51,498 bases of DNA, from assembly GCA_002070275.1 (NCBI GenBank), contig MWCY01000022.1:1-51498 (forward strand). Reading direction: 5' to 3'. Of this stretch, positions 16,204 to 24,543 are shown piece after piece (the stretch's first letter is position 1; each line of letters opens with the position of its first letter). Source of the stretch: Candidatus Hydrogenedentes bacterium ADurb.Bin170. GTDB lineage: Bacteria > Hydrogenedentota > Hydrogenedentia > Hydrogenedentales > CAITNO01. The notes under the pieces were generated by a model, which saw only the letters and a list, made by a program, of their open reading frames with translations, was not told the origin of the DNA and did no database searches. The position numbers and the translations under genes are program-made.

Positions 16204-16341
16204 CTGAGGAAAATCCGATATGCCTCAGGCTTTGTTTTTTCCGGATTAAACGCCCGCCTCTGCCGGGCAATGCGGACTAATTGCTTGTTTGCAGGTGTTT
16301 ATGACAGGTACCATGAACGCCACGGCAGGTTCCGTGGTTTT
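16204..16341 (+). terminator. Hairpins between larE and ispH, one terminator-like
   Basis: CCACGG/CCGTGG with a 6-base loop at 16320-16337, followed by TTTTCTATTTTC, is a plausible terminator. Further upstream, CTGAGG/CCTCAG (16204-16228) is followed by GCTTTGTTTTTT. It overlaps a competing pairing AATCCG/CGGATT, so two mutually exclusive folds are possible. No gene is seen in the 296 bp between larE and ispH. Confidence 0.4.
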
Positions 16342-16395
16342 CTATTTTCTTCAGCCAATCCTCTATCGCCCTCTTTACAATGAAAAGGTCTTTCC

Positions 16396-17310
16396 ATGCA
16401 TATCCTTCTTGCAAAACCCCGGGGCTTCTGTGCGGGTGTTGACCGTGCCATCAAAATAGTGGAACACGCACTGGAACGCTATGGTGCCCCTGTTTATGTG
16501 CTGAAGCACATTGTGCACAATGCGCATGTAGTGGAGAAGCTGCGCCGTCAGGGAGCTGTCTTTGTGAAGACCCTTGAGGAAGTGCCGGAAGAAAGTCGCC
16601 TGCTTTTCAGTGCCCACGGCGTCTCCCCTGACCGCCATGCAGAAGCGAAAGCCCGGCATTTACACGTCATCGATGCCACCTGCCCGCTGGTGGCAAAGGT
16701 ACACAAAGAAATCCGGCGTTTTGCTGAAGACGGATACACCATTATTTACATCGGTGATGCCGGTCATGACGAAACACTGGGCGCTGTCGGCTGGGCGCCT
16801 GAGCATATACGCCTGGTTCGCACGGAAGAAGACGCCTGGAAGGTTTCTGTTGCCGATCCGGAACGGGTCGCTTACATTACCCAGACAACCTTGAGCATTG
16901 TTGACTGCGAGGACGTGGCGAACGTTCTCCGTGCACGTTTTCCGAAAATCACCGCCCCGAAAAAACCGGATATCTGCTACGCAACAAGCAACCGGCAAAT
17001 GGCTGTTTTGTCGCTTGTCCCGGAAGTGGACAAGGTACTTGTGGTTGGAGATCCGGAAAGTGCCAATTCCTGCCGCCTGCGGGACATTGCGCTGAAGTTA
17101 GGCAAACCGTCTTATCTGATTCAGGACGCGTCGCGCATTGATAAAGCCTGGCTATGCGGGGACGACACGATCCTCCTAACATCCGGTGCTTCTGCCCCGG
17201 ATCATCTGATTCGCGAGGTCATCGAATTTTTGAAACAGCACTTCGGCAGCACCATGGAAGAACGGAGTCTTGTGGAAGAAGACGTCCATTTTCAGCTGCC
17301 GCCTATCTGA
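16396..17310 (+). CDS. ispH: 4-hydroxy-3-methylbut-2-enyl diphosphate reductase
   Basis: 304 aa. It catalyses the last step of the MEP isoprenoid pathway, reducing HMBPP to IPP and DMAPP in the cytoplasm with a 4Fe-4S cluster. The three cluster Cys are present: Cys12 (GFCAGV), Cys96 (DATCPLV) and Cys194 (ICYATSNRQ). So are the substrate residues His41, His74 (SAHGVSP), His124 and the catalytic Glu126 (GHDE). TQTTLS and TSGASAPDHLI complete the family signature. Length is normal. ATG 16396 is preceded by GAAAAGG. It appears to be a single-gene unit here. Confidence 0.97.
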   Translation: MHILLAKPRGFCAGVDRAIKIVEHALERYGAPVYVLKHIVHNAHVVEKLRRQGAVFVKTLEEVPEESRLLFSAHGVSPDRHAEAKARHLHVIDATCPLVAKVHKEIRRFAEDGYTIIYIGDAGHDETLGAVGWAPEHIRLVRTEEDAWKVSVADPERVAYITQTTLSIVDCEDVANVLRARFPKITAPKKPDICYATSNRQMAVLSLVPEVDKVLVVGDPESANSCRLRDIALKLGKPSYLIQDASRIDKAWLCGDDTILLTSGASAPDHLIREVIEFLKQHFGSTMEERSLVEEDVHFQLPPI

Positions 17311-17323
17311 TCCGCACTGCCTC

Positions 17324-17473
17324 TTATCCTTCTGCGGACGGGGACGGTTTGAAGTAACCAATCAGCCGCACAAGCAGTTCCAGCAGACTGAAAATCCGCA
17401 GCACAATATCCAGAATGGGAAGAATCTGTGCCGGGGCGGGATGTGCCATCTCACGAGTGTTTTTGTGTGCCAT
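17324..17473 (-). CDS. Small hydrophobic protein, tentative
   Basis: 49 codons from ATG 17473, with AGGAA about 10 bases upstream. It lies 41 bp downstream of the isochorismatase-family gene on the same strand. The middle (about 17-40: ILPILDIVLRIFSLLELLV) would form a membrane or amphipathic helix, with a basic and Pro-rich tail. It could be a genuine small membrane protein co-transcribed with its neighbour or a chance reading frame. The ribosome site and position favour a gene only modestly. Confidence 0.35.
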   Translation of the reverse strand: MAHKNTREMAHPAPAQILPILDIVLRIFSLLELLVRLIGYFKPSPSAEG

Positions 17474-17514
17474 GGACTGGCTTTCCTGAGTAAAAGTTAT
17501 TTCAACCAAAAATA

Positions 17515-18060
17515 TCAGCCTTTTATAATAGGCAGAACACGTTTGAATTCCGGTGTCCCGGCTTTGCGAAGCAGTTCAAAGATTGCCATCTCAACGGTCA
17601 AGGCCGTTACGCCTGCCTGAATCATTCGGGACAACCCTGCTTTATAATCATACTTACGGCTGGACACAACAGCATCACGGGCGATGAAAACCTCGTACCC
17701 CTGCTCCAACCCCTCCAGAGCTGTCTGCATCACGCACACATGAGTCTCCATTCCGATCAGAAGAAGCTGCTTGCGCCCTGTCTGCGCTGCCGCTTCGCGA
17801 AAAGCATCATTGGCAAAACAGCTGAACTCTATTTTGGGCAAACGCAGGATGCTGCCCAATGCGTCCAGGATAACACGGTTCGTTTCGCCCAGCCGTTCCG
17901 GATACTGCTCGGTCACAAGAACAGGAAGTTCCAGCGCTTTCACCACCTGTATCATGCGCAGCGACTGTTCCAGATAGGAGGTTGTCACCTTTTCACAGGC
18001 AGGCATCAGAACATCCTGAATATCGATCACAACCAGCGCAGTATTGTCTTTATTGAGCAT
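17515..18060 (-). CDS. Isochorismatase-family cysteine hydrolase
   Basis: 181 aa from ATG 18060, preceded by AGGA. Longer upstream readings lack family similarity. The fold is visible from LVVIDIQ (catalytic Asp), LPKIEFSCF (catalytic Lys) and METHVCVMQTA (nucleophile Cys), followed by the usual DAVVSS segment. Members hydrolyse nicotinamide, isochorismate or small amides in the cytoplasm. The short length and the C-terminus MIQAGVTALTVEMAIFELL match the hydrolase subgroup often annotated YcaC-like. The exact substrate cannot be read from the sequence. Confidence 0.82.
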   Translation of the reverse strand: MLNKDNTALVVIDIQDVLMPACEKVTTSYLEQSLRMIQVVKALELPVLVTEQYPERLGETNRVILDALGSILRLPKIEFSCFANDAFREAAAQTGRKQLLLIGMETHVCVMQTALEGLEQGYEVFIARDAVVSSRKYDYKAGLSRMIQAGVTALTVEMAIFELLRKAGTPEFKRVLPIIKG

Positions 18061-18141
18061 GAAGAAATTCCTGATCCTTTGTGTTGTGCCCTTTACAGAA
18101 AAAAGAAAAGGCCTTTGGGACACACATTGGGAATGGCCCAA

Positions 18142-18606
18142 TCAGCGGCGGCTTTTTTCTTCTTTAATGGCGTTTGCTTTATAAAAAGTAGCGGGATCGA
18201 TAATGGCTTCGTGTTTCCCTTCGGTTTCTATATCTCCATAAGAAACACGACCCCTGTATGTCCGGTTGGAAATAATAATGGCTATTGCCTGGCGGGACCA
18301 GTGATTGCCTTTGCGCGTGAAAATATTGCGTTCATGGAGCAGATCAACTACTTTTCCTGTGCTTTTTACGCGCAGATATTCGCGGAAGATAAGACGCACC
18401 ACTTCCGCTTCACGATCATCAATGGCTAAAGAGCCGCTGCTGTTTTCCAGACGTTTATACCCGTAAGGCGCAGGCCCTGTACCATAGCGTCCCTGCTGTA
18501 CAGCGACACGCTGACCGCGCTTCACGCGCTGACCGTGACTCCCGCCTGACACACGCAGTTGTTCTGATGCTGTGCGATCTGTTCCTTTTTCTAAATGAGA
18601 TTCCAT
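18142..18606 (-). pseudogene. Serine-recombinase fragment lacking the catalytic domain
   Basis: 154 codons from ATG 18606; an in-frame ATG at 18654 is also possible. It matches only the central recombinase DNA-binding domain of large serine recombinases: a linker with Gly-Arg repeats, then YGTGPAPYGYKR, then EAEVVRLIFREYL and ISNRTYRGRV. The N-terminal resolvase domain with the nucleophilic Ser is absent. So is the C-terminal zinc-ribbon/coiled-coil part. No recognisable resolvase sequence lies in the 297 bp upstream (18607-18903), which looks empty. It is probably a remnant of an integrated element, although a domesticated DNA-binding protein is possible. Confidence 0.6.
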
Positions 18607-18903
18607 GCCTGCGTTCCTTGCGGAAACTCCAATTTGCGCACGTCCGAAGTGCATCAGCCCTGATTTGTCGCGTGCCCAACAGCGACATGGTTATTCTACG
18701 CCATATTCGCAAAAATGTCAAGAGTAAACTGCTTTCAAAAGGCACATGCCAAAGATCCATAGAATACAAATGCTTTTAATTCAATAAGTTGCATGCTTCT
18801 GCCGCCTTTCTCATCTGCAGATACGCCAAAGTGCTAGAACGTACTAAAGTGCGATAAAGGAAACAGCAGCCCCGTTTTCTTCGTAGAACGCCCTCCCACC
18901 TTT

Positions 18904-19665
18904 TCAGAAATGCTCTCCTTTTTCAAGAAAACGCCACTGTCCGTAAGGCAGTGACCCCAGGCGGATTTTCCCGATACGTACCCGCTTCAAATTGATTGCC
19001 TCCAGACCGACCAGCATGCACATGCGCCGTATCTGTCTTTTCTTCCCTTCTCTCAATATGAACTGAAGCAGTCCGGGCTCCAGCAGTTTTACCCTCGCCC
19101 GTCGCAACGCTTTGCCATCCAACTGCAGCCCGAAGTTCAGCAGCTGGAGGGCTTTTTTGGTCACTTCTCCTGAAACCCGCACCAGATACTCCTTGTCAAT
19201 AGTCGAGTCTTCGCCGATGAGTTGCCGGGCTATCCTGCCGTCCTGAGTCAGAACAAGGAGCCCGTGGGAATCAATGTCCAGTCGGCCGGCCGGCGCCAGC
19301 CCCTGTAAATGTGACGGCTGAAACAGGGGCTCATTCGCGTTTACCCTGTACTGGTTCTCCTGACTGATTATTTCAATGGCGGCCTTATACCCGTCTTCGG
19401 GCTGTCCGGATACAATGCCGACCGGTTTGTTCAGAAGGATGGTCACAGCCTGATCCAGCCATTTCCCTGCCTCCGGATGGAGTTCAATAACGGCATCCGG
19501 CGCCACGAGGGTTCCCGGCACTTCCACCACCACGCCATTAACGGAAACCCATCGGCGTGCGATTAATGCCTCTGCTTCCCGGCGGGAACACAGTCCCCGC
19601 TGCGCCATGAGTTTGGCGATGCGCAGTGTTTCGCCTTCTTCTTTTGGGTTTGCAGGTGTCGTCAC
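18904..19665 (-). CDS. 23S rRNA pseudouridine synthase, RluB/RluE/RluF group
   Basis: 253 aa, GTG start overlapping the upstream stop (GTGA). An S4-like RNA-binding domain lies at about 12-60 (MAQRGLCSRREAEALI). The catalytic domain has the motif GRLDIDSHGLLVLTQDG, with the Asp that attacks uridine. NKPVGIVSG and REGKKRQIRRMC complete the RsuA/RluF family pattern. The Asp-Ser-His-Gly variant of the motif is closest to RluF (U2604), but assignment within the family is uncertain. It is translationally coupled to the O-antigen-ligase-type gene, an arrangement with no obvious functional logic. Confidence 0.85.
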   Translation of the reverse strand: MTTPANPKEEGETLRIAKLMAQRGLCSRREAEALIARRWVSVNGVVVEVPGTLVAPDAVIELHPEAGKWLDQAVTILLNKPVGIVSGQPEDGYKAAIEIISQENQYRVNANEPLFQPSHLQGLAPAGRLDIDSHGLLVLTQDGRIARQLIGEDSTIDKEYLVRVSGEVTKKALQLLNFGLQLDGKALRRARVKLLEPGLLQFILREGKKRQIRRMCMLVGLEAINLKRVRIGKIRLGSLPYGQWRFLEKGEHF

Positions 19666-21398
19666 TCAGCGTCATCTCCTTCCTGGTTATTTACAGGCGG
19701 CAAAAAGTGGATATACCGGGATTGCCAGAAAGCAAGTTCTTCAGGCGGACAATTTTTCATAAGAAGCCCCCATACCTCACTGTCATCGGGGCAGCGATAA
19801 AGACAATTGCGTGCTGCACGGTACACCGCTGTGGCGTCCTCCGTCCGGGCACAATACAAAAGCAGGCGGTGCACCGCATAACTGTCCAGCCCCTTTATTG
19901 CCTGTTCGAGGCATTGTTTTGCCTCCTGATATTTTTCTTCCTGAATCAGTGCTGCCGCCAGACTTTCCTGCAGGGAAGGACTCTGCCAGGGCCAGGCATT
20001 GGCAGCGGCAAAGGCTTTTTCCGGCGCCACTCCGGCATCCATCTGATCTTCAGCGGCGCATTGCAGCACCGAGGGCACTGCAATAATTCCCAAATAGCAG
20101 ACTATTATGAGGGCGGCTGCCGGAAAAATCCATAACTTTCGGGGAAGTTCGTCTTTTGTGCATTCCTCTTCCGGGTTCAGGGCAAGGAGAAGAAAAGCCA
20201 GCAGGTGTGGCGGGCTATGCGAAAAATTGTTCAGCAGTGCAAAAAAAGCGAGCGCAAGGAGCGCCGGAACTGCCGGGTTGCTCCGCGCAGCCACAAGACA
20301 CAAAAACAGAATCCAGAACAGACAGCCGACAACGCCTGTTTCGGCAAGCCATTCTATAGGCTCGGAATGTGCATGATCTGTATGCAGTGTGTTCCGGAAA
20401 AAGCCTTCACCTCCCGGGTTCCACAGTACTTTCCCCTGATAAAAAGGACTCCAGTACGTGTAGTTGCCCAGCCCTACCCCGAGAAACGGGCGTTCCCGAA
20501 TCATTTCCCGTGCACCTGCCCAGAACCAGAGCCGCGCAGGTCCTCCCACATCATTGCCAGTAAAGGTTATTTCTATCCGCTCTTTAAGAAGCGGCATGCC
20601 AAGCAGTATCAGCACAAGCGAAAGGACCAGGACAGATACCCCTCCCGCTCTCCTGGCTTTTGAACAAAAAGGGATGCCCTGCCGCTGCATTTTTCTGAAA
20701 AAGGACATAAAAAAAACGGCCAGCCCGAAAAATACGGCTAGCCAGGCAGACCGGGACCCTGAGATCAGCACTGCCGCCAAAAGCGTGAGCCAAGCCGTAG
20801 CACGATACACAAAAGAAGAAAGCGTATGTCCGGGAAAATACAATGCCAGAAGAGGCAGCAGAACCAGGGCAAGCGCCACATACCCGCCCAGCAGATTCTG
20901 ATTTCCAAAAACGGAATAGGCAGGCTGTGTATAGGCAGGAAAAATGGGAAACAGAAACGGGAGAGCGCCTGCATACTGCAACAGGGCAAGTACCGCCACA
21001 ATCCAGGCGGATCCGATCAGACTTTTATACAGCAGCTCTTTGCCGCCCGGCACCGAAAAAGCCGGAACTGCAAGCCATACAACAGTAAGATACAGCTGCC
21101 AGCGCACCAGGCTTTCAAGAAGATATCCATGTACTTTTGCCTGAAATGCGCCTGTGACCGCCCAGAAGAGCAGCCCCGCCCATAACGGAAGCAGCAATCG
21201 CTGCTTCGGTGTGTAAAGGCATCGGAGGTGCCACTGAAGGGGCGTGGCAATAACCAGCGCACCGACAAGCACCAATTCTTTGGCATGCATAAACGAAGTG
21301 GTGCGAAAAGACCAGGCAACAGCGCAAAGCAGCAATGCCACCGCCCAGACCCGGGCAGGCACCGGAGACGCTATATTTTCCTGTCCTTTTTCGTTCAT
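19662..21398 (-). CDS. O-antigen ligase/polymerase-like membrane protein with C-terminal TPR
   Basis: 578 aa from ATG 21398; an upstream GTG at 21428 is possible. There are about 11 membrane segments (residues 20-420). A periplasmic Wzy_C-type loop contains FLGVGLGNYTYW and HAHSEPIEWLAETGVVG, the hallmark of O-antigen ligases and polymerases. The last ~140 residues are helical and TPR-like (AAALIQEEKYQEAKQCLEQA). Proteins of this type join or polymerise surface glycans, but related proteins without such a role exist. The only other polysaccharide genes in the window are about 7-10 kb away. Confidence 0.75.
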   Translation of the reverse strand: MNEKGQENIASPVPARVWAVALLLCAVAWSFRTTSFMHAKELVLVGALVIATPLQWHLRCLYTPKQRLLLPLWAGLLFWAVTGAFQAKVHGYLLESLVRWQLYLTVVWLAVPAFSVPGGKELLYKSLIGSAWIVAVLALLQYAGALPFLFPIFPAYTQPAYSVFGNQNLLGGYVALALVLLPLLALYFPGHTLSSFVYRATAWLTLLAAVLISGSRSAWLAVFFGLAVFFMSFFRKMQRQGIPFCSKARRAGGVSVLVLSLVLILLGMPLLKERIEITFTGNDVGGPARLWFWAGAREMIRERPFLGVGLGNYTYWSPFYQGKVLWNPGGEGFFRNTLHTDHAHSEPIEWLAETGVVGCLFWILFLCLVAARSNPAVPALLALAFFALLNNFSHSPPHLLAFLLLALNPEEECTKDELPRKLWIFPAAALIIVCYLGIIAVPSVLQCAAEDQMDAGVAPEKAFAAANAWPWQSPSLQESLAAALIQEEKYQEAKQCLEQAIKGLDSYAVHRLLLYCARTEDATAVYRAARNCLYRCPDDSEVWGLLMKNCPPEELAFWQSRYIHFLPPVNNQEGDDAE

Positions 21399-21634
21399 GT
21401 ACCGTCTTTCAGCCCGGATCTGTGTCACAGTGGAACAATGTGTTTCGCCCCCGGATTATCATAACATACCGGGCATTGCTTTCCGGGAGTTTCCCTGCCC
21501 GCCCGGCTGAACGGAACAGGAATCACTTCGGACATGCAACCGTTTTGAGATTCCTGATTCATCGCCTGGTTCCGGTATACTTGGATATCTTTTCTGCACA
21601 CAGCGTTTAAATCAACATCAAGGAAAGCGTCTCT

Positions 21635-22282
21635 ATGAAACAGGCTTTGATCTTCTGGGGCGGATGGGAAGGACACGAACCACGCGCCTGCGTGGCGCGT
21701 TTTGAAGCTGCTCTGGAACAGCATGGATTTGACCTGACCATTCTCAATTCGACTGAAATCCTGGCCGACGAAAAAAGAATGAGGCAGTTTGACCTGCTGG
21801 TACCGTGCTGGACGATGGGCCACCTGGAAGCAAAAGAAGAGCGTGGCCTTCTGCAGGCGGTTCAGCAGGGCGCGGGTATCGCCGGCTGGCATGGCGGCAT
21901 GGGAGACGCCTTTCGCGGCAATACGGATTACCAGTTCATGACAGGCGGTCAGTTTGTCGCCCATCCCGGGGATATCACGGAGTACACCGTGCATATCTCC
22001 CGCCCGGAAGATCCGCTTCTTGACGGTATCCGGGATTTCAGAATGCATTCTGAAAGGTACTACATGCATGTGGACCCATCCAACGAGGTTCTTGCGCATA
22101 TTATTTTTCCGGAGATGGAAGCCTGTCCAGGATCGGGTGCGGTCAAAATGCCTGCCGTGTGGAAGCGGCTGTACGGAAAAGGGCGCGTTTTTTACTCATC
22201 ACTGGGTCATGTTGCGGCTGATTTTGATGTATATGAATGTTTTGAAATCATGAAGCGCGGCATGATCTGGGCAAGCCGCTAG
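21635..22282 (+). CDS. ThuA-like domain protein
   Basis: 215 aa, a complete single ThuA (class I amidotransferase-like) domain. FWGGWEGHEP near the start, LLVPCWTMGHL, AGIAGWHGGMGDAFR and YYMHVDP are typical of trehalose-utilisation-type proteins. These are widespread in Planctomycetes-like bacteria next to Gfo/Idh/MocA oxidoreductases. Their biochemical role is poorly known, and sugar-derivative processing is assumed. There is no signal peptide, so it is cytoplasmic. It is followed after 26 bp by an oxidoreductase gene and then by an MBL-fold hydrolase, forming a likely carbohydrate-related operon. Confidence 0.85.
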   Translation: MKQALIFWGGWEGHEPRACVARFEAALEQHGFDLTILNSTEILADEKRMRQFDLLVPCWTMGHLEAKEERGLLQAVQQGAGIAGWHGGMGDAFRGNTDYQFMTGGQFVAHPGDITEYTVHISRPEDPLLDGIRDFRMHSERYYMHVDPSNEVLAHIIFPEMEACPGSGAVKMPAVWKRLYGKGRVFYSSLGHVAADFDVYECFEIMKRGMIWASR

Positions 22283-22308
22283 CGCTTTTCAACCAAAAGG
22301 TACTCACC

Positions 22309-23412
22309 ATGAAAACCATGAAAATCGGCCTAATAGGCTGCGGCAATATCTCAGACATATACCTGCGCAATCTCAGCACTTTCCCCGGACTGCAGGTAGA
22401 AGCATGTGCCGACCTGATACCTGCCAGAGCCGTTGAAAAAGCCGCACAATACCGTATTCCACGGACGTGCAGCACAGAGGAACTGCTGCAGGATTCCGAG
22501 ATAGAAATGGTAGTCAATCTTACCCTGCCCCGGACTCACGCCGCCGTTGCCCGTGAAATTCTGCTGGCGGGCAAGCATGTGTACAACGAAAAGCCACTGG
22601 CACTGACACGCCAGGAAGGGCAGGAATTGCTTGAACTTGCGGCGGTGAAAAATCTCCGCATCGGCTGTGCTCCAGATACAGTTCTCGGAGCAGGCATACA
22701 GACAGCCCGTGCTCTGATTGATGAAGGGCTTATAGGAACACCTCTGTCCGCTGCAGCCTCCATGCAATGCCACGGCCATGAACACTGGCATCCGGCACCG
22801 GACTTTTATTATGAGCCCGGGGGAGGCCCGCTTTTTGATATGGGCCCTTATTACCTGTCTGCACTGGTAACGCTGCTGGGACCGGCTGCAGCCGTAACAG
22901 CAATGGCCGCAAAAGGGTTTGACACCAGAATCATCGGCAGCGCACCCCGAAAAGGCGAAACAATCCAGGTGACAACCCCGACGCATCTTGCCGGGGTTAT
23001 TCAGTTCGAATCGGGGGTGCTCTGCAATACGACCATGAGCTTTGATGTGTGGAAAAGCACCCAGCCGCACCTGGAGATCCACGGCACCCGGGGCTCTCTG
23101 CTTATTGGCGACCCCAACACATTTGATGCCGCCGTTTCGCTTTTCAGGGCAGAGGCACAGGACTGGACGGCGCTGCCGCTCCGGCAGGGCTATTCGAGTC
23201 ATATGCGAGGGCTGGGCGTTGCCGATATGGCGCAGGCTGTGCGCAGCGGAAACAATCACCGCTGCAGCGGAACCATCGCTTTTCATGTTCTGGATATAAT
23301 GCATGCTTTTTTAGACAGCAGCCACAAGAAATCCGAACAGCCTCTGTCCAGTCGATGCGAAAGACCGACTCCGGCAGTCGATCTCTTTTCCAGCAGACAG
23401 ATGGAAAGCTGA
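22309..23412 (+). CDS. Gfo/Idh/MocA family NAD(P)-dependent oxidoreductase
   Basis: 367 aa. The Rossmann start IGLIGCGNISDIYL (4-17) binds NAD(P). YNEKPLALT (about 90-98) contains the conserved EKP Lys. GGGPLFDMGPYYLSALVTLLGP is the typical central motif with catalytic Asp and a substrate-contacting Tyr. It should oxidise or reduce a sugar or inositol derivative in the cytoplasm. It is between ThuA and an MBL hydrolase, so catabolism of an unusual sugar is likely; the substrate is unknown. The last ~35 residues are poorly conserved in character. Confidence 0.9.
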   Translation: MKTMKIGLIGCGNISDIYLRNLSTFPGLQVEACADLIPARAVEKAAQYRIPRTCSTEELLQDSEIEMVVNLTLPRTHAAVAREILLAGKHVYNEKPLALTRQEGQELLELAAVKNLRIGCAPDTVLGAGIQTARALIDEGLIGTPLSAAASMQCHGHEHWHPAPDFYYEPGGGPLFDMGPYYLSALVTLLGPAAAVTAMAAKGFDTRIIGSAPRKGETIQVTTPTHLAGVIQFESGVLCNTTMSFDVWKSTQPHLEIHGTRGSLLIGDPNTFDAAVSLFRAEAQDWTALPLRQGYSSHMRGLGVADMAQAVRSGNNHRCSGTIAFHVLDIMHAFLDSSHKKSEQPLSSRCERPTPAVDLFSSRQMES

Positions 23413-23477
23413 AGCGAAAAGCCTTTATACTCAATCTGCCGCACTGAACCGGAAAAACAAAAAAACAGGACACGGAT

Positions 23478-24191
23478 ATGCAGCTACTGAAAAATCTTTA
23501 TCAGATTGGCGGAGATCTCAACGGGATTACCTGGGCTGGAGAAGATGCCGGGTTCCGGGATGCAAACAGTTACGCACTGGATCTTGGAGAAACCATTGTC
23601 CTTTTTGACTGCGGATGCGGCGATACCCTCGATCAGCTGTTTGCGAATATGCGCTACTGGGGGCTTGATCCGGGGAGAATCGGCTGGTGCTTTCTGACCC
23701 ATCCGCATCTGGATCATGCAGGCGCCGCCCATCTGCTGAAAGCAAAAGGCGTCCGCCTCGTCGCGCACCCGTACACGGGCGCTGCCATCGCAGCAGGTGA
23801 TGAACGCTGCTGCGGTTATCTGTACCACAAGACTTTTGTGCCGGCACAGGTCGATGACACCCTCAGAGACGGCGAAACCATGACCGTTGCGGGACTGCCA
23901 ATCCGGGCACTGCACTTTCCGGGGCATACGCTGGGCTGCACTGCCTGGCAATTTACCCATGACGGGAAACGGGTCATTGTCAGCGGTGATGTCATCGGGA
24001 CGCTGAACGTGGGTTACTTCGGCTGGGACGGCTCAATTGATTTTGATAAAACAAAATATATCGACTCCCTGCTTCGCTTTGCCCGCATTGACTTTGATGT
24101 GATGCTGTCCGGTCACGGCATGAGTCATTTTTATATGCCCCGTCGTCGTGTGGAAGAATGTCTCAATCAGGCATTGATCCAATGGCGCTGA
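23478..24191 (+). CDS. MBL-fold metallo-hydrolase
   Basis: 237 aa. The metal-binding motif is THPHLDHAG (HxHxDH), with further ligands in HFPGHTLGC, VSGDVIG and SGHGMSH. This is a complete binuclear metal site as in glyoxalase II-like and lactonase-like hydrolases. There is no signal peptide, so it is cytoplasmic. It is the third gene after ThuA and Gfo/Idh/MocA, with a 65-bp gap, and may hydrolyse a lactone or thioester in the same pathway. The exact reaction cannot be deduced. Confidence 0.85.
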   Translation: MQLLKNLYQIGGDLNGITWAGEDAGFRDANSYALDLGETIVLFDCGCGDTLDQLFANMRYWGLDPGRIGWCFLTHPHLDHAGAAHLLKAKGVRLVAHPYTGAAIAAGDERCCGYLYHKTFVPAQVDDTLRDGETMTVAGLPIRALHFPGHTLGCTAWQFTHDGKRVIVSGDVIGTLNVGYFGWDGSIDFDKTKYIDSLLRFARIDFDVMLSGHGMSHFYMPRRRVEECLNQALIQWR

Positions 24192-24227
24192 GTTTTTGGG
24201 CTGCCCGATGCTCTTTAAGGTATAAAC

Positions 24228-24256
24228 TTGCAATTCCTTTGCTCTTTTGTTAAAAT
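24228..24256 (+). promoter_or_regulatory. Promoter of tRNA-Arg
   Basis: TTGCAA (24228-24233), a 17-base spacer and TAAAAT (24251-24256), with TG before the -10 (extended -10). The predicted start is about 16 bases before the tRNA. Confidence 0.6.
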
Positions 24257-24278
24257 ACCCAATGCATCCAAAGTCTGC

Positions 24279-24355
24279 GTACCCGTAGCTCAATTGGATA
24301 GAGCGTCTGGCTACGGACCAGAAGGTTAGGGGTTCAAGCCCTCTCGGGTACGCCA
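24279..24355 (+). tRNA. tRNA-Arg (anticodon ACG)
   Basis: The acceptor stem GTACCCG pairs perfectly with CGGGTAC (24345-24351), followed by discriminator G and encoded CCA. The D arm has TAGCTCAATTGGATAGAGC. The anticodon stem TCTGG/CCAGA encloses loop CTACGGA, with anticodon ACG at 24313-24315. The T arm has GGTTCAAG. A34 is expected to be edited to inosine by TadA so that it reads CGU, CGC and CGA. Confidence 0.97.
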
Positions 24356-24543
24356 TTCTTTTTTTTTCACTATCGGATCTACCGCTTACGGGTGCCTGCT
24401 CGGAGGGCTGTTCACAGTATCCCATTCCTGCGGATACCGTTTTGTAATCCGTTGCGTGCTTCATCAGGTGTTTCCTGCCTGAAAGCGGATCAGATCGAAA
24501 AAAAGACGGGATATACGCTCCCGCAAAAGGGTTTCTCTTAACA

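Noticed and set aside
17740-18429. 229-codon open frame on the plus strand
   Set aside because: It is antisense to the isochorismatase-family gene and the recombinase fragment, both of which have clear family motifs.
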